DNA of 64,000 nt from DLAJ01 sp964655525 (GCA_964655525.1 CAZZNE010000003.1:147213-211212); one strand, 5' to 3'; counted from the first letter of the stretch, positions 17,840-26,781 are shown. The notes: generated from the sequence alone by a model not told the origin. Translations and numbers: made by a program.

Positions 17840-18499
17840 ATGGTTCGGATTTATTGCTTATTGATCGGCTATGTGTTCGGCTTATTTCAGACGGCATACA
17901 TTTACGGGAAGCTGCACGGGATTGACATCAGAGAGTATGGCAGCGGAAATGCGGGGACGACCAATACGCTCCGTGTACTTGGAAGAAAGGCGGGCGTGAT
18001 CGTTCTTTTCGGCGATATTGCAAAATGTATCCTTGCGGTGGTGCTCACGGCTGTGATCTTTGATTCCTCGCATCCTGATATGATCTATCTGTTAAAACTG
18101 TATGCGGCGGCTGGCGCCATCCTCGGACATAATTTCCCGTTTTATCTGCATTTTAAGGGGGGCAAGGGCATTGCGGCGACAGCAGGAATGATCCTGTCGT
18201 TTCACTGGTTTATGATTCCGGTCGAGATCGTGGTGTTTTTTGGTACCTTTTTTCTCACGCATTATGTGTCGCTCGGTTCGCTGCTCGTCTATGTTACCTA
18301 TATGATCATGCTGATCGTGATGGGGCAGACAGGCGTATTTGCCATGCCGCAGGTATATTTGAATGAGATGTATGTGCTGGGAATCCTATTGACGGTCATG
18401 GCGTTTGTAAAGCACAGACAAAATATTGTCAGGCTGCTTCACGGAGAGGAACGAAAGACGTATCTTTCCAAGAAAAATAAAGAGGCGGCCGGAAAATAG
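17840..18499 (+). CDS. plsY: Glycerol-3-phosphate acyltransferase PlsY
   Basis: A 219-residue multi-pass membrane enzyme that moves the acyl group from acyl-phosphate to glycerol 3-phosphate, the first step of phospholipid synthesis. Conserved PlsY loops are visible: GSGNAGTTNTLRVLG near residue 33 and GHNFPFYLHFKGGKG near residue 95. About five helices span the chain. It is coupled to der and precedes gpsA, which makes its substrate, so the neighbours form one phospholipid precursor step. Confidence 0.96.
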   Translation: MVRIYCLLIGYVFGLFQTAYIYGKLHGIDIREYGSGNAGTTNTLRVLGRKAGVIVLFGDIAKCILAVVLTAVIFDSSHPDMIYLLKLYAAAGAILGHNFPFYLHFKGGKGIAATAGMILSFHWFMIPVEIVVFFGTFFLTHYVSLGSLLVYVTYMIMLIVMGQTGVFAMPQVYLNEMYVLGILLTVMAFVKHRQNIVRLLHGEERKTYLSKKNKEAAGK

Positions 18500-18541
18500 A
18501 AGGAATGTATCACAATAATAAGAAAAGAGGAAAAATGGGAT

Positions 18542-19573
18542 ATGGCAAAAATCGGAATGATCGGAGCAGGAAGCTGGGGAATCGCATTAGCGGTGTTGTT
18601 ACATAAGAACGGACATGATGTGACGGTCTGGTCGGCGCTTTCGAATGAAATTGATATGCTTGAAAAGGAGCATGAATATAAGGACAAGCTGCCCGGTGTT
18701 ATCCTGCCGATGGATATGCATTTCACGAAGGAGCTTGCGCAGGCGGTAAACGGGAAGGATCTGCTCGTACTGGCGGTACCTTCGGCATTTACGCGCGCGA
18801 CGGCACACAGAATGAAAGAGCTTGTGCGCGAGGGACAGCTGATCGTGAATGTGGCAAAGGGGATAGAGGAGAAAACGCTGATGACGCTCTCCGAGATCAT
18901 TGAGGAGGAAATCCCGCAGGCGGTCGTCGCTGTGTTATCGGGACCGTCCCATGCGGAGGAAGTCGGCAGAGGAATCCCGACGACCATCGTGGTAGGGGCA
19001 AAGAAAAGAGCGGTCGCGGAAACCATCCAGAATATTTTTATGAATCAGGTGTTCCGCGTGTATATCAGCCCTGACGTGTTAGGAATTGAACTGGGAGCGG
19101 CATTAAAAAATGTTGTTGCACTTGCGGCGGGCATTGCGGATGGCTTAGGCTACGGAGACAATACAAAGGCGGCGCTGATCACGCGCGGTATTGCAGAGAT
19201 CGCAAGGCTCGGCATGGCGATGGGCGGAAAACTGGAAACGTTCAGCGGACTGTCCGGTATCGGCGATCTGATCGTTACCTGCGCGTCCATGCATTCAAGA
19301 AACCGCCGCGCCGGTATTTTGATCGGTCAGGGGCATACGATGGAAGAAGCGATGGACGAGGTCAAGATGGTGGTCGAGGGCGTTTACTCGGCAAAGGCGG
19401 CAATGGGACTTGCGGAAAAATATCAGGTACAGCTTCCCATCATTGAGCAGGTCAATGCGATCCTCTTTGCGCATAAGCCGGCGGATGAGGCGGTAAAAGA
19501 ACTGATGCTTCGGGATAAAAAAGTAGAGAACGCGCTGCTTCCGTTTGAGGATGAAACAGCAGGTACAAAGTAA
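18542..19573 (+). CDS. gpsA: NAD(P)-dependent glycerol-3-phosphate dehydrogenase
   Basis: A 343-residue cytosolic enzyme that reduces dihydroxyacetone phosphate to glycerol 3-phosphate. The Rossmann start GAGSWGIALA is at the N-terminus, followed by VLSGPSHAEE and the substrate-binding region LKNVVALAAG with GYGDNTKA, where the catalytic Lys residues lie. The length is typical. It completes the der-plsY-gpsA group and would feed PlsY directly. Confidence 0.97.
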   Translation: MAKIGMIGAGSWGIALAVLLHKNGHDVTVWSALSNEIDMLEKEHEYKDKLPGVILPMDMHFTKELAQAVNGKDLLVLAVPSAFTRATAHRMKELVREGQLIVNVAKGIEEKTLMTLSEIIEEEIPQAVVAVLSGPSHAEEVGRGIPTTIVVGAKKRAVAETIQNIFMNQVFRVYISPDVLGIELGAALKNVVALAAGIADGLGYGDNTKAALITRGIAEIARLGMAMGGKLETFSGLSGIGDLIVTCASMHSRNRRAGILIGQGHTMEEAMDEVKMVVEGVYSAKAAMGLAEKYQVQLPIIEQVNAILFAHKPADEAVKELMLRDKKVENALLPFEDETAGTK

Positions 19574-19654
19574 AGCGGATAGGTATTTATGATGACGCAT
19601 TTGCGTATGGTTTATATGTAATTGTGGTAAGTGGAGAAAGGTACGGTAACGGAA

Positions 19655-20263
19655 ATGAATTGCTGTAGATGCGGGAAAAATTTTGATTATGAAAAGCATA
19701 ACGGGATCTGCCCGAAATGTGCGGCATATAACAGGCCGCAGGGCGAAAAACCTTATGATTATAACGTAGATAAGGACTTTTCGGCACATTATGAAACAAT
19801 GGATGATTCCCATGCAAAGCTGCATCGGATGTATGATTCCGCATCGGCGCATCAGCCGCAGAAGCAGCATGCGGAGTATCATCGCCAATATGACAACAAT
19901 TACAAACACCCGCAGCATGCGCAGGAACAGACAGGAACGCCGAATTATAGGGCAAATCAGCCGCAGGGACAGAACGGCGTGCCAAATTACAGGGCAAACC
20001 AGCCGCAGGTGCAGAACAGCATGCCGAATTACAGGGCAAACCAGCCGCAGGGTCAGAGCGTCATACCGAATAACAGAACCTATCAGATGCAGGGGCAGGG
20101 CGGCATGCCGCAAAACGGAACCTATCGGATGCCGGGTCAAAGCGGGGGAAATGAGCCTACGGGGAAATCCACGAAAGATATTGTGGTGAAGGTCATCGTG
20201 ATCATTTTTATCATTAATATTGTGACCTCGGTGTTATATACATTTATGAATGCATTTTATTGA
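19655..20263 (+). CDS. Zinc-ribbon membrane protein with Asn/Gln-rich repeats
   Basis: A 202-residue protein of unknown function. The start MNCCRCGKNFD with a later CPKC gives a four-Cys zinc ribbon (about residues 1-30). A polar middle contains four to five 14-residue repeats of the form PNYRANQPQGQNG. A single hydrophobic helix near residues 177-198 (VKVIVIIFIINIVTSVLY) ends the chain, so it is probably a tail-anchored protein with the ribbon inside the cell. The ATG at 19655 is chosen because the ribbon begins there; a GTG at 19631 is possible. The downstream lipoprotein gene begins 77 bases later. Confidence 0.7.
   Translation: MNCCRCGKNFDYEKHNGICPKCAAYNRPQGEKPYDYNVDKDFSAHYETMDDSHAKLHRMYDSASAHQPQKQHAEYHRQYDNNYKHPQHAQEQTGTPNYRANQPQGQNGVPNYRANQPQVQNSMPNYRANQPQGQSVIPNNRTYQMQGQGGMPQNGTYRMPGQSGGNEPTGKSTKDIVVKVIVIIFIINIVTSVLYTFMNAFY
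19940..20148 (+). repeat. 42-bp tandem repeats coding PNYRANQPQGQNG
   Basis: Three clear and two degenerate in-frame 42-bp units (14 residues each) lie in the linker of the zinc-ribbon protein. The start of each unit is marked by CCGAATTA or CCAAATTACAGGGCAAA. Such coding repeats can change copy number by slippage. Confidence 0.75.
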
Positions 20264-20340
20264 TTATGGCAGAAAGCTTTGCTGATGCGTCCATTGTCAT
20301 ACATAAGGAGCAGAAGCGCCTCGTGAGGAGGGGCATTCGG

Positions 20341-21024
20341 ATGATCGGAGCATATGGAAAGCGGCTGTGCGTGACGGCGCTGTGCATAGTGACGGCGCTG
20401 TTTGTTGCTGCAGGCTGCGGAAAACAGGAGAGCGATGCGGAAGAGGTGATGGCATCGCAGAATTATGAGACCTATGCGTTATCTTTTTACCAATACGGCA
20501 GTTATATCGAGGAGGATACCGCAGAGATCGACGCGGAACAGTTTCGGATCTACCATGACAGCGAGCTGATCGGTACTTATCCGTATCGTAAGCTGTCAGA
20601 TTTTTTGATCTCACTTTACGAGGAAGATGCGCAGGCGTATGTGATTTGCCGCTATGAGCTGGCGGAGAACGAAATGCATATGACGCTCGATCTGCTTGGC
20701 GCGATCCCAATGGATATGGCAGGAGATTGGGACGTTATCTATGCGAATCAGAATTCAACAGCGAAACTTTCGCTGTTGGCTGAAGGCCTCGGCAGGGAAT
20801 ATGATCAGTTTGACGCAGCAGGGAAAGCGGTGGGTGAGGAAACCTCCTTTTTTTATTGTTTTCGGGGAAAAGAAGGCGGTTTCAGACTGTTTTTGCTGAC
20901 GACGGATCAGTATTATATTTATGAGGCAGAAGTTGACAAGGAGCAGCGTTTGTTACGGCTGACGATTGCTGAGGAAGGTACTTATATACAGAACGAGGAT
21001 GGGAAAGACGAGACCGTGCAGTAG
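20341..21024 (+). CDS. Putative lipoprotein
   Basis: A 227-residue exported lipoprotein of unknown function. The signal peptide has basic residues, a hydrophobic core and a lipobox FVAAGC near residue 25, after which the chain is acidic and without membrane segments. The ATG at 20341 is chosen because GAGGAGGGG lies 8 bases upstream and the signal peptide starts there; an upstream in-frame ATG at 20260 would overlap the preceding gene. A large hairpin plus T-rich run terminates it against metF. Confidence 0.75.
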   Translation: MIGAYGKRLCVTALCIVTALFVAAGCGKQESDAEEVMASQNYETYALSFYQYGSYIEEDTAEIDAEQFRIYHDSELIGTYPYRKLSDFLISLYEEDAQAYVICRYELAENEMHMTLDLLGAIPMDMAGDWDVIYANQNSTAKLSLLAEGLGREYDQFDAAGKAVGEETSFFYCFRGKEGGFRLFLLTTDQYYIYEAEVDKEQRLLRLTIAEEGTYIQNEDGKDETVQ

Positions 21025-21027
21025 ATA

Positions 21028-21051
21028 AAGAATTTGCGTCCGCAAATTCTT
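21028..21051 (+). repeat. Post-stop hairpin, single (after the lipoprotein gene)
   Basis: AAGAATTTGCG (21028-21038) pairs perfectly with CGCAAATTCTT (21041-21051), three bases after the stop. It resembles one half of the double-hairpin elements at 8321 and 26782. Confidence 0.55.
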
Positions 21052-21080
21052 CAAGGGTAGAGAAATTTCCTATAAGTTAA

Positions 21081-21158
21081 GAAATCGTGGATGATTAAGG
21101 AAACACTGATTTAATCAGTGTTTCCTTAGATTGCGTCCACGATTTCTTTTGTTGTTTT
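21081..21158 (+). terminator. Compound terminator between the lipoprotein gene and metF
   Basis: An inner 15-bp stem (21096-21110 with 21114-21128, loop TTA) sits inside an outer 11-bp stem (GAAATCGTGGA 21081-21091 with TCCACGATTTC 21136-21146). On the plus strand TTTTGTTGTTTT follows. The right arms lie inside the last metF codons, including its stop at 21126-21128, so the terminator of one gene is built from the coding end of the convergent one. Confidence 0.7.
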
Positions 21159-21980
21159 CGGGCGGTTCATTGTATAGAGGTGAATGCCGTCCGCATCATG
21201 CGCAATGAGATCGCGGATCTGGGAAAGGGCAAACTCGATACCCGCTTTCCGAAGATCATCCGGTTTGTCGCTGTAATTTGCGATCAGATCGGAAAGAGCC
21301 TTCGGGATTGAGGAGCCGGACAGCGTAACGGTTTTGGTGATCTGATTAACGCTTGTGATCGGCATAATACCGGGAAGAATGGGCGAAGCGATTCCGGCGC
21401 TGCGCGCAGCCTCTACAAAGCGGTAGAAGCAGTCGTTGTCATAAAAGAGCTGGGAAATGAAAAAGCGTGTGCCCGTTTCTTCTTTTTGCTTCATATAGGA
21501 AAGATCGGTGGCAAGATCAGGCGCCTCAAAATGCTTCTCCGGATAGCACGCGCCCGCGAGCGTGAGCTCCAGACTTTTATTTAAGTGCTCCATTAAGTCG
21601 GTCGCATGCTCAAATTCGCGTGAGTTGTATTGTTCGTCCGTCATGTATTCGGGGCGGTCGCCGCGCAGGGCAAGAATGTTGCGTACGCCGCGGATCTTCA
21701 TCTCGCGGATATTTTCATCGATTGATGCGATGGTTGAGCCAACGCAGGTCATATGCGCCAGTGCGTCGGTGCGAAGCGTGTTTTGGATATAGCCGGCAAT
21801 ATCGAGCGTTTTTTTGGAACGGCTTCCGCCTGCTCCGTAGGTGACGCTGATAAAATCGGGTTGGAGAGCACTTAACTTGTCCATGACTTCAAACGCATTG
21901 TCGAATTCGTCGTCCTTTTTCGGCGGAAACACCTCGAAGGAGAGAGTCTTTTTCTTATTTTTTAATAAATCTTCAATCAT
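21126..21980 (-). CDS. metF: 5,10-methylenetetrahydrofolate reductase
   Basis: A 284-residue TIM-barrel flavoprotein that reduces methylene-THF to methyl-THF for methionine synthesis, or for the acetyl-CoA pathway in anaerobes. The N-terminus has SFEVFPPKKDDE with the catalytic Glu, then FISVTYGAGGS and the FAD/folate region. The ATG at 21980 is chosen because GGAGG lies about 6 bases before it and the homologous region begins there; further upstream codons are not protein-like. It is divergent from the MoxR gene, with starts about 170 bases apart. Confidence 0.94.
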   Translation of the reverse strand: MIEDLLKNKKKTLSFEVFPPKKDDEFDNAFEVMDKLSALQPDFISVTYGAGGSRSKKTLDIAGYIQNTLRTDALAHMTCVGSTIASIDENIREMKIRGVRNILALRGDRPEYMTDEQYNSREFEHATDLMEHLNKSLELTLAGACYPEKHFEAPDLATDLSYMKQKEETGTRFFISQLFYDNDCFYRFVEAARSAGIASPILPGIMPITSVNQITKTVTLSGSSIPKALSDLIANYSDKPDDLRKAGIEFALSQIRDLIAHDADGIHLYTMNRPKTTKEIVDAI

Positions 21981-22152
21981 AACGGCCTCCGGTTCGGAAC
22001 TTTTTCTTGAATTTCGTACCCGAATATCGTAACATGAAATCAGAATAAATTCAAGCGTCCGCAGATCATGGGCCGTGCGTTGATCATAAAAACGCAGGTG
22101 GGAAGAAAAATCAGATTTTGCATGCGGGCGGAAATGGAAAGGGCAGGGAACG

Positions 22153-22971
22153 ATGAACGAAAATTTCAAGGGAACAAACGAATATGTGGCAAGCGAGCAG
22201 TTAATGGCAAGTGTGAATGTGGCAATCGCGCTGCAAAAGCCCCTGCTGATCAAGGGAGAGCCGGGAACGGGAAAGACGATGCTTGCGCAGGCAGTTGCCA
22301 GTGCGCTCGGTAAAAAACTTTATATATGGAATATCAAGTCAACGACAAAGGCGCAGGAGGGATTATATGTTTACGATACGATCCAGCGTCTGTATGACGG
22401 ACAGTTCGGCGAGGAGGGCGTGAGCGATATTGCGCGCTATATCAAGCTCGGAAAACTCGGCGAAGCGTTTGAGAGCGAGGAACAGGTCATTCTGCTCATA
22501 GATGAGATCGATAAGGCGGATCTGGAATTTCCGAACGATCTTTTGTGGGAATTAGACCAAATGGAGTTTTATATTCATGAGACAAGGCGGACCGTTAAGG
22601 CGAAGCACCGTCCGATCGTCATCATTACATCCAATGCGGAGAAGGAGCTTCCCGATGCGTTTTTAAGACGCTGCATTTTCCATTATATTGATTTCCCTGA
22701 TAAGGAGCTGATGGAACAGATCGTGCGCACACATTATCCCGATGTGGAGGAGGCGCTGTTAAAGCAGGCGATGGATGTATTTTATCAGATCCGTACGATG
22801 CGCGACATCCGCAAGAAGCCAAGCACTTCGGAGCTGATCGACTGGATCAACGCGCTTCAGATCGGCGGGATCACGGCAGACCGCATCCGAAAGGAACTGC
22901 CGTTTATCGGTGTCATCGTCAAAAAGGACGAGGATTTGGAGACGGTGCAGCAGGAGAAGGCAAAACTGTGA
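22153..22971 (+). CDS. MoxR family AAA+ ATPase
   Basis: A 272-residue AAA+ ATPase of the MoxR group, which act as chaperones together with VWA-domain proteins to mature or activate targets. Walker A is GEPGTGKT near residue 38, Walker B is LLIDEIDKAD, and the sensor/arginine-finger region is LRRCIFHYIDFP. The VWA gene follows after 33 bases, the usual partner arrangement. The target is unknown. Confidence 0.92.
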   Translation: MNENFKGTNEYVASEQLMASVNVAIALQKPLLIKGEPGTGKTMLAQAVASALGKKLYIWNIKSTTKAQEGLYVYDTIQRLYDGQFGEEGVSDIARYIKLGKLGEAFESEEQVILLIDEIDKADLEFPNDLLWELDQMEFYIHETRRTVKAKHRPIVIITSNAEKELPDAFLRRCIFHYIDFPDKELMEQIVRTHYPDVEEALLKQAMDVFYQIRTMRDIRKKPSTSELIDWINALQIGGITADRIRKELPFIGVIVKKDEDLETVQQEKAKL

Positions 22972-23004
22972 TGAGGCGCAACCGAAAGCAGAAAGGCAGC
23001 GGCG

Positions 23005-24213
23005 ATGTTTAGTGAATTTTTTTATCAGCTGAGAAAAAACGGACTCGAAGTTTCACTCGGAGAGTGGCTGACGCTTCAGGACGCGCTCACGAAGGGACTG
23101 CACGAATCGAGCATGACGGGTTTTTATTATCTTGCGCGGATGATCCTGGTTAAGAGTGAGACGGATTACGATAAATTTGATATGACGTTTGAGGAATGCT
23201 TCAAGACAAGGAAACTGACGCCGGGTATTACCGAAACGATGCTTTCATGGCTGAATAAAGAGGATATGAATGATCTGTTTCATGAGATGAACCGCGACTA
23301 TATGAATCAGGTCGAAGGCGAGGCGATGCACATCGACAAAGAAGATGTCGAGGATACCTTTAAGGATCGCCTGAAGGATCAGGATTCCGAGCATAACGGC
23401 GGCAGCTTTTGGATCGGCACGATGGGAAAAACGCAGTTCGGAAATACGGGCGGTAACATGGGCGGCATCCGTGTCGGCGGAAAGACGGGTTATCAGTCGG
23501 CATTCGAGGTCGTTGGGGAGCGTAAGTACCGTGATTTCAGAGATGACAGAGTACTCACGAACAGACAGTTCCAGCTTGCATTTAAGAGGCTGCGCCAGTT
23601 TTCCACGAAACTGGATATTCCGGAGACGGAGCTTGACATTGACAGCACGGTGGATAAGACTTGCAATAACGGAGGCTGTTTACAGATCGTGATGCAGAAG
23701 CCGAGAAAAAATGCGGTCAAGCTTCTTCTTTTAATGGATTCGGGCGGCACGATGATACCGTACAGCTCGCTGCTAAATGAGCTGTTTCAATCGGTCAATA
23801 AATCCAATCATTTTAAGGATATGAAATGCTATTTTTTCCATAACTGTATTTACAGCAAGCTGTACCGGACGCCGGAATGCGAAAACGGCGACTGGATCGA
23901 CACAGAGTGGATGTTTCGCAACTTAGACAGCGATTATAAGGTGCTGATCGTGGGAGATGCCGCGATGGCGCCGGAAGAGCTGTATGCGAAGGACGGGAAT
24001 TACCGCGGACCGAATGACGGATTATCCGGTTGGGAATGGCTGCAATTAATGAAGCGCCATTATAAAAAGATTGTCTGGATGAATCCGAAGATGGCGCCGG
24101 GAAATGCGCCGTGGCGCGAAGCGGAGACAGCGATCAAGGGATTGCTGCCAATGTATAAGTTGACGGTAAAGGGCTTAAATGATGCCATGCAGAAACTGAT
24201 GCAGACGCGGTGA
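23005..24213 (+). CDS. VWA/CoxE-like protein partner of the MoxR ATPase
   Basis: A 402-residue protein with an N-terminal helical region, a Gly-rich linker (about 140-165) and a C-terminal von Willebrand A domain of the CoxE type. The metal-site motif, usually DxSGS or DxSxS, reads LLLMDSGGTM here, so the second Ser is replaced and the site may be weakened. A second metal-ligand region is VLIVGDAAMAPEEL. With the upstream MoxR ATPase it should form a MoxR-VWA chaperone pair. The gene ends 15 bases before the multi-hairpin element. Confidence 0.85.
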   Translation: MFSEFFYQLRKNGLEVSLGEWLTLQDALTKGLHESSMTGFYYLARMILVKSETDYDKFDMTFEECFKTRKLTPGITETMLSWLNKEDMNDLFHEMNRDYMNQVEGEAMHIDKEDVEDTFKDRLKDQDSEHNGGSFWIGTMGKTQFGNTGGNMGGIRVGGKTGYQSAFEVVGERKYRDFRDDRVLTNRQFQLAFKRLRQFSTKLDIPETELDIDSTVDKTCNNGGCLQIVMQKPRKNAVKLLLLMDSGGTMIPYSSLLNELFQSVNKSNHFKDMKCYFFHNCIYSKLYRTPECENGDWIDTEWMFRNLDSDYKVLIVGDAAMAPEELYAKDGNYRGPNDGLSGWEWLQLMKRHYKKIVWMNPKMAPGNAPWREAETAIKGLLPMYKLTVKGLNDAMQKLMQTR

Positions 24214-24228
24214 ACAAGCATTCTTATA

Positions 24229-24373
24229 GTAACTGTTCAGGGCCAGCCTCGAAAACACTGCGTGTTTCCTCGGCGTGGCGTATCCGCCACATGAACCTGC
24301 ATGAAAATATGCTCTTGAATGCAAGCATTCACCGCATATTTTCATGCGGGTGCGCCTGGCTCTGAACAGTTAC
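24229..24373. mobile_element. 145-bp multi-hairpin element with terminal inverted repeats (MITE-like candidate)
   Basis: Terminal repeats GTAACTGTTCAGGGCCAG (24229-24246) and CTGGCTCTGAACAGTTAC (24356-24373) pair over 18 bases with one G-U. Inside are four nested or adjacent stems: AAACAC/GTGTTT (24253-24267), GTGGCG/CGCCAC (24275-24290), a 14-bp stem GCATGAAAATATGC (24299-24312 with 24334-24347) and GAATGC/GCATTC within it. No T-tract flanks either end. It holds no ORF. The right repeat supplies the stop codon of the minus-strand permease. No convincing target duplication was seen. Confidence 0.6.
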
Positions 24374-25392
24374 AAATAGTAGTATGGCAAAAAGAAATAA
24401 CAGATCGGCCGTAATGCGGGTATAAAGGTGGAAATATCCACAAATACGGGCGCAAAGATCAGGCAGCCGAGCAGATAAAACGGCAGTAGAAACAGGATGA
24501 TCGTTCTTTTTCGCAGAACGACATAAAGCAGGGTGCAAAACAGAAGCACGAGCAGCGCATAGGTAAACAGACTGAGCAGATCGTGTCCATCGTTTATTGC
24601 GCCTGTAAAAAACAGACTGAGTATAGCGGCAAGCGTCGTGAGAAGAACCGGGGGAAAGAGCTCTGCAAGGAGCAGAAACTTTCTTCCGGTTTTTGTGACG
24701 GCACAGTATACCTGCGTCTCCGCGTTGCCGGTATAATTAAGCAGTCCCAAAAAGCCACTGAGCAAAAGAAGAATGCTGCACAGGCCTTTTAAGACCTGAA
24801 TGCTGAGACCGCTGCGGATTCCCTGATAGGAGGAATAAGCGCCGGTGTAGTCGAAAGCAAACGTAGAGCCGTTTGTCATATTTTCACGGTACAGAGATTC
24901 AATTTCGGATAAAGACGGATTTTCCAGCACATCGTCCTGCAAAAGATAGTCTGTCAGAATAGCAAGAGAGTATTCCTCAAACAGCTCGGCGTACACAATT
25001 TCATCCGTCACATCTCTGAGCGTGGTTTCCGCGGAGATCACGACATCGACCAAGTCCTTCTTATTTCCTTCATTCAATGATTCTAACAGACCGGCATGAA
25101 AGACATATCCGCATTCAGCGCCGCCTGTCGTGACAGTATGATAAAGTTCTTCCTCGGACGCCGTCCGTAAGAATGTGACGACGCCATCCCGCTGCGTGAG
25201 CTTTTCTGCAAGCTGTTCACAAAAAGAATCGTCCTGTTCGGCATAGACACAGACGCACAAACCCTGCTCATGGTCTGCCCCGAGCGAGCGGTACATGATT
25301 GCAAATACCGGAAAAAGAAACAGCAGCACAATCATGGCAGGGCGCTTTAGGCAGCGCTTGAGATTGAAGAACAGGTAGAGAGCATAGCGCAT
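24370..25392 (-). CDS. ABC-2 type transporter permease, apparently C-terminally truncated
   Basis: A 340-residue permease with one N-terminal helix, a long extracellular segment (about 40-215) and a cluster of helices, the ABC-2 layout. It ends at LPYYYL: the last Leu codon takes its G from the hairpin element at 24229-24373 and the TAA stop lies wholly inside that element. The neighbouring sister permease continues for about 45 more residues with a final helix after the equivalent point, so this copy probably lost its last helix. The ribosome site AAAGGAG is clear. It is the last gene of the ABC operon. Confidence 0.8.
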   Translation of the reverse strand: MRYALYLFFNLKRCLKRPAMIVLLFLFPVFAIMYRSLGADHEQGLCVCVYAEQDDSFCEQLAEKLTQRDGVVTFLRTASEEELYHTVTTGGAECGYVFHAGLLESLNEGNKKDLVDVVISAETTLRDVTDEIVYAELFEEYSLAILTDYLLQDDVLENPSLSEIESLYRENMTNGSTFAFDYTGAYSSYQGIRSGLSIQVLKGLCSILLLLSGFLGLLNYTGNAETQVYCAVTKTGRKFLLLAELFPPVLLTTLAAILSLFFTGAINDGHDLLSLFTYALLVLLFCTLLYVVLRKRTIILFLLPFYLLGCLIFAPVFVDISTFIPALRPICYFFLPYYYL

Positions 25393-25502
25393 AGGGGACT
25401 CCTTTCGTGAAAATCATAATCAGGTAATTGCGTTTTGCATGTATTTAAGTTGTGCGAATGTGCAAAATATATCACTCAACGTAGGCACGCTTTCGCTACA
25501 AT

Positions 25503-26741
25503 TTATCCGCGTTTTTTTGCATAAAGGATATGCGCAAGACCGCCTCCGGCAAGAAAGAAAACGGTATAGGTGGCAAGGATCAGCAAATGACGGTTTGCGG
25601 CGGCTGCGGTATGTATTGTGTGCATGGGATAGTCCAAAATGCAAAATAATGTCTGCATCCATGAGCGCACAGGCAGAAGCGCGGCAATGCGCCTGCACCA
25701 GAAAGGCAGAAATGCGTTCGGCACAAAACACCCGCTTACCAGCATCATCAGGATGGAGAGCAAAAACAATAGCAGCATGGCATATCCGGGCGCGGGAATC
25801 AGCTCATACAGGAAAAAGAAAAAAGCACTGATACTGAACAGGATCACAGCGGCAAAACAAAGCATGTGCAGACAATCTGATACGGATAACAGGCTGTACT
25901 GTGCAAGAAACGGAAGGGAAACGGCAAATAGTAAAAAAAGAAAGAACTGATAGAGCCATATGCCGCCGATACGTGTAAGAAGCACGGTTGGGTATCCGAT
26001 GCCGCAGGCACGTTCTTTTGCCTGACAGGCAGCATTGCTTTTACCGTAAAAAGAAAGATAGCAGATACCGAACAGCAGCAAAAACAGCAGGATGCCGGAC
26101 GCAAGATAGTAGATTAGCACGGATTCCTCCCCTGTTGCATTTGCGCGTACCGTGTGGAAGAGATCACCCCGCGCAAGCGCATAGCTTAAGTTGCGCAGAT
26201 CAAGTGCCGTGTAGGCATCGGGGAGCGCATCCGTCCTTTCCGCTCTGCGATAGAGCGTTGTCATGGCGTAAGTTCCCGCCTGCGCGGCGGAGAGTGTCTT
26301 AGCTCCGGCAGCGGAAAGCTCCTGAAGCAGGATTGCTGCAAGCGCGTTTTTTTCGGATAAAAGAACCTGAACATGAAAATTGGTTCCGTCCATAATGCCG
26401 TCGATGAGATTTTTCGGAACGAGCATGACCGCAGCGACGGAACCGTCCTCTAAGGCATGATATGCATTCGGTTCTGTCATGACGCGGAATACAAAATGCT
26501 TCTCCGTGCTCTGCATGTCGGCAAGAAAGGAGAGCAGGAGATTCATCAGATCCGATTGGTCCTCGATCACAACCGCCACCGGAACGGAAACGGAGGTCTC
26601 CGATTCGTCCATTGTTTTTATGGTACAAAAAGCAATTGTACCGGCAAGAAGTGCCAGTACAATTGCTCCAAGCAGCATTTGCGGACCGTGCCGCAGCGCC
26701 CTTTTCAATTGATAAAAAAAGTATTTTCTGTGTTGTTTCAT
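25503..26741 (-). CDS. ABC-2 type transporter permease
   Basis: A 412-residue permease with an N-terminal helix (LLGAIVLALLAGTIAF), an extracellular domain to about residue 215 and six C-terminal helices, typical of ABC-2 exporters. It pairs with the permease at 24370-25392, and the ATPase at 29058-29759 should drive both. The ATG at 26741 is used; a TTG at 26753 is possible and neither has a strong ribosome site. The gap to the upstream 738-residue protein holds a double-hairpin element. Confidence 0.85.
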   Translation of the reverse strand: MKQHRKYFFYQLKRALRHGPQMLLGAIVLALLAGTIAFCTIKTMDESETSVSVPVAVVIEDQSDLMNLLLSFLADMQSTEKHFVFRVMTEPNAYHALEDGSVAAVMLVPKNLIDGIMDGTNFHVQVLLSEKNALAAILLQELSAAGAKTLSAAQAGTYAMTTLYRRAERTDALPDAYTALDLRNLSYALARGDLFHTVRANATGEESVLIYYLASGILLFLLLFGICYLSFYGKSNAACQAKERACGIGYPTVLLTRIGGIWLYQFFLFLLFAVSLPFLAQYSLLSVSDCLHMLCFAAVILFSISAFFFFLYELIPAPGYAMLLLFLLSILMMLVSGCFVPNAFLPFWCRRIAALLPVRSWMQTLFCILDYPMHTIHTAAAANRHLLILATYTVFFLAGGGLAHILYAKKRG

Positions 26742-26781
26742 AAGCCGTAACAATGTTCCATATTTTCAGTATAGGAAACGC

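Noticed and set aside
21981..22253. Extended N-terminus of metF
   Set aside because: The 91 extra codons are not protein-like, overlap the divergent MoxR gene, and the family starts at 21980 with a good ribosome site.
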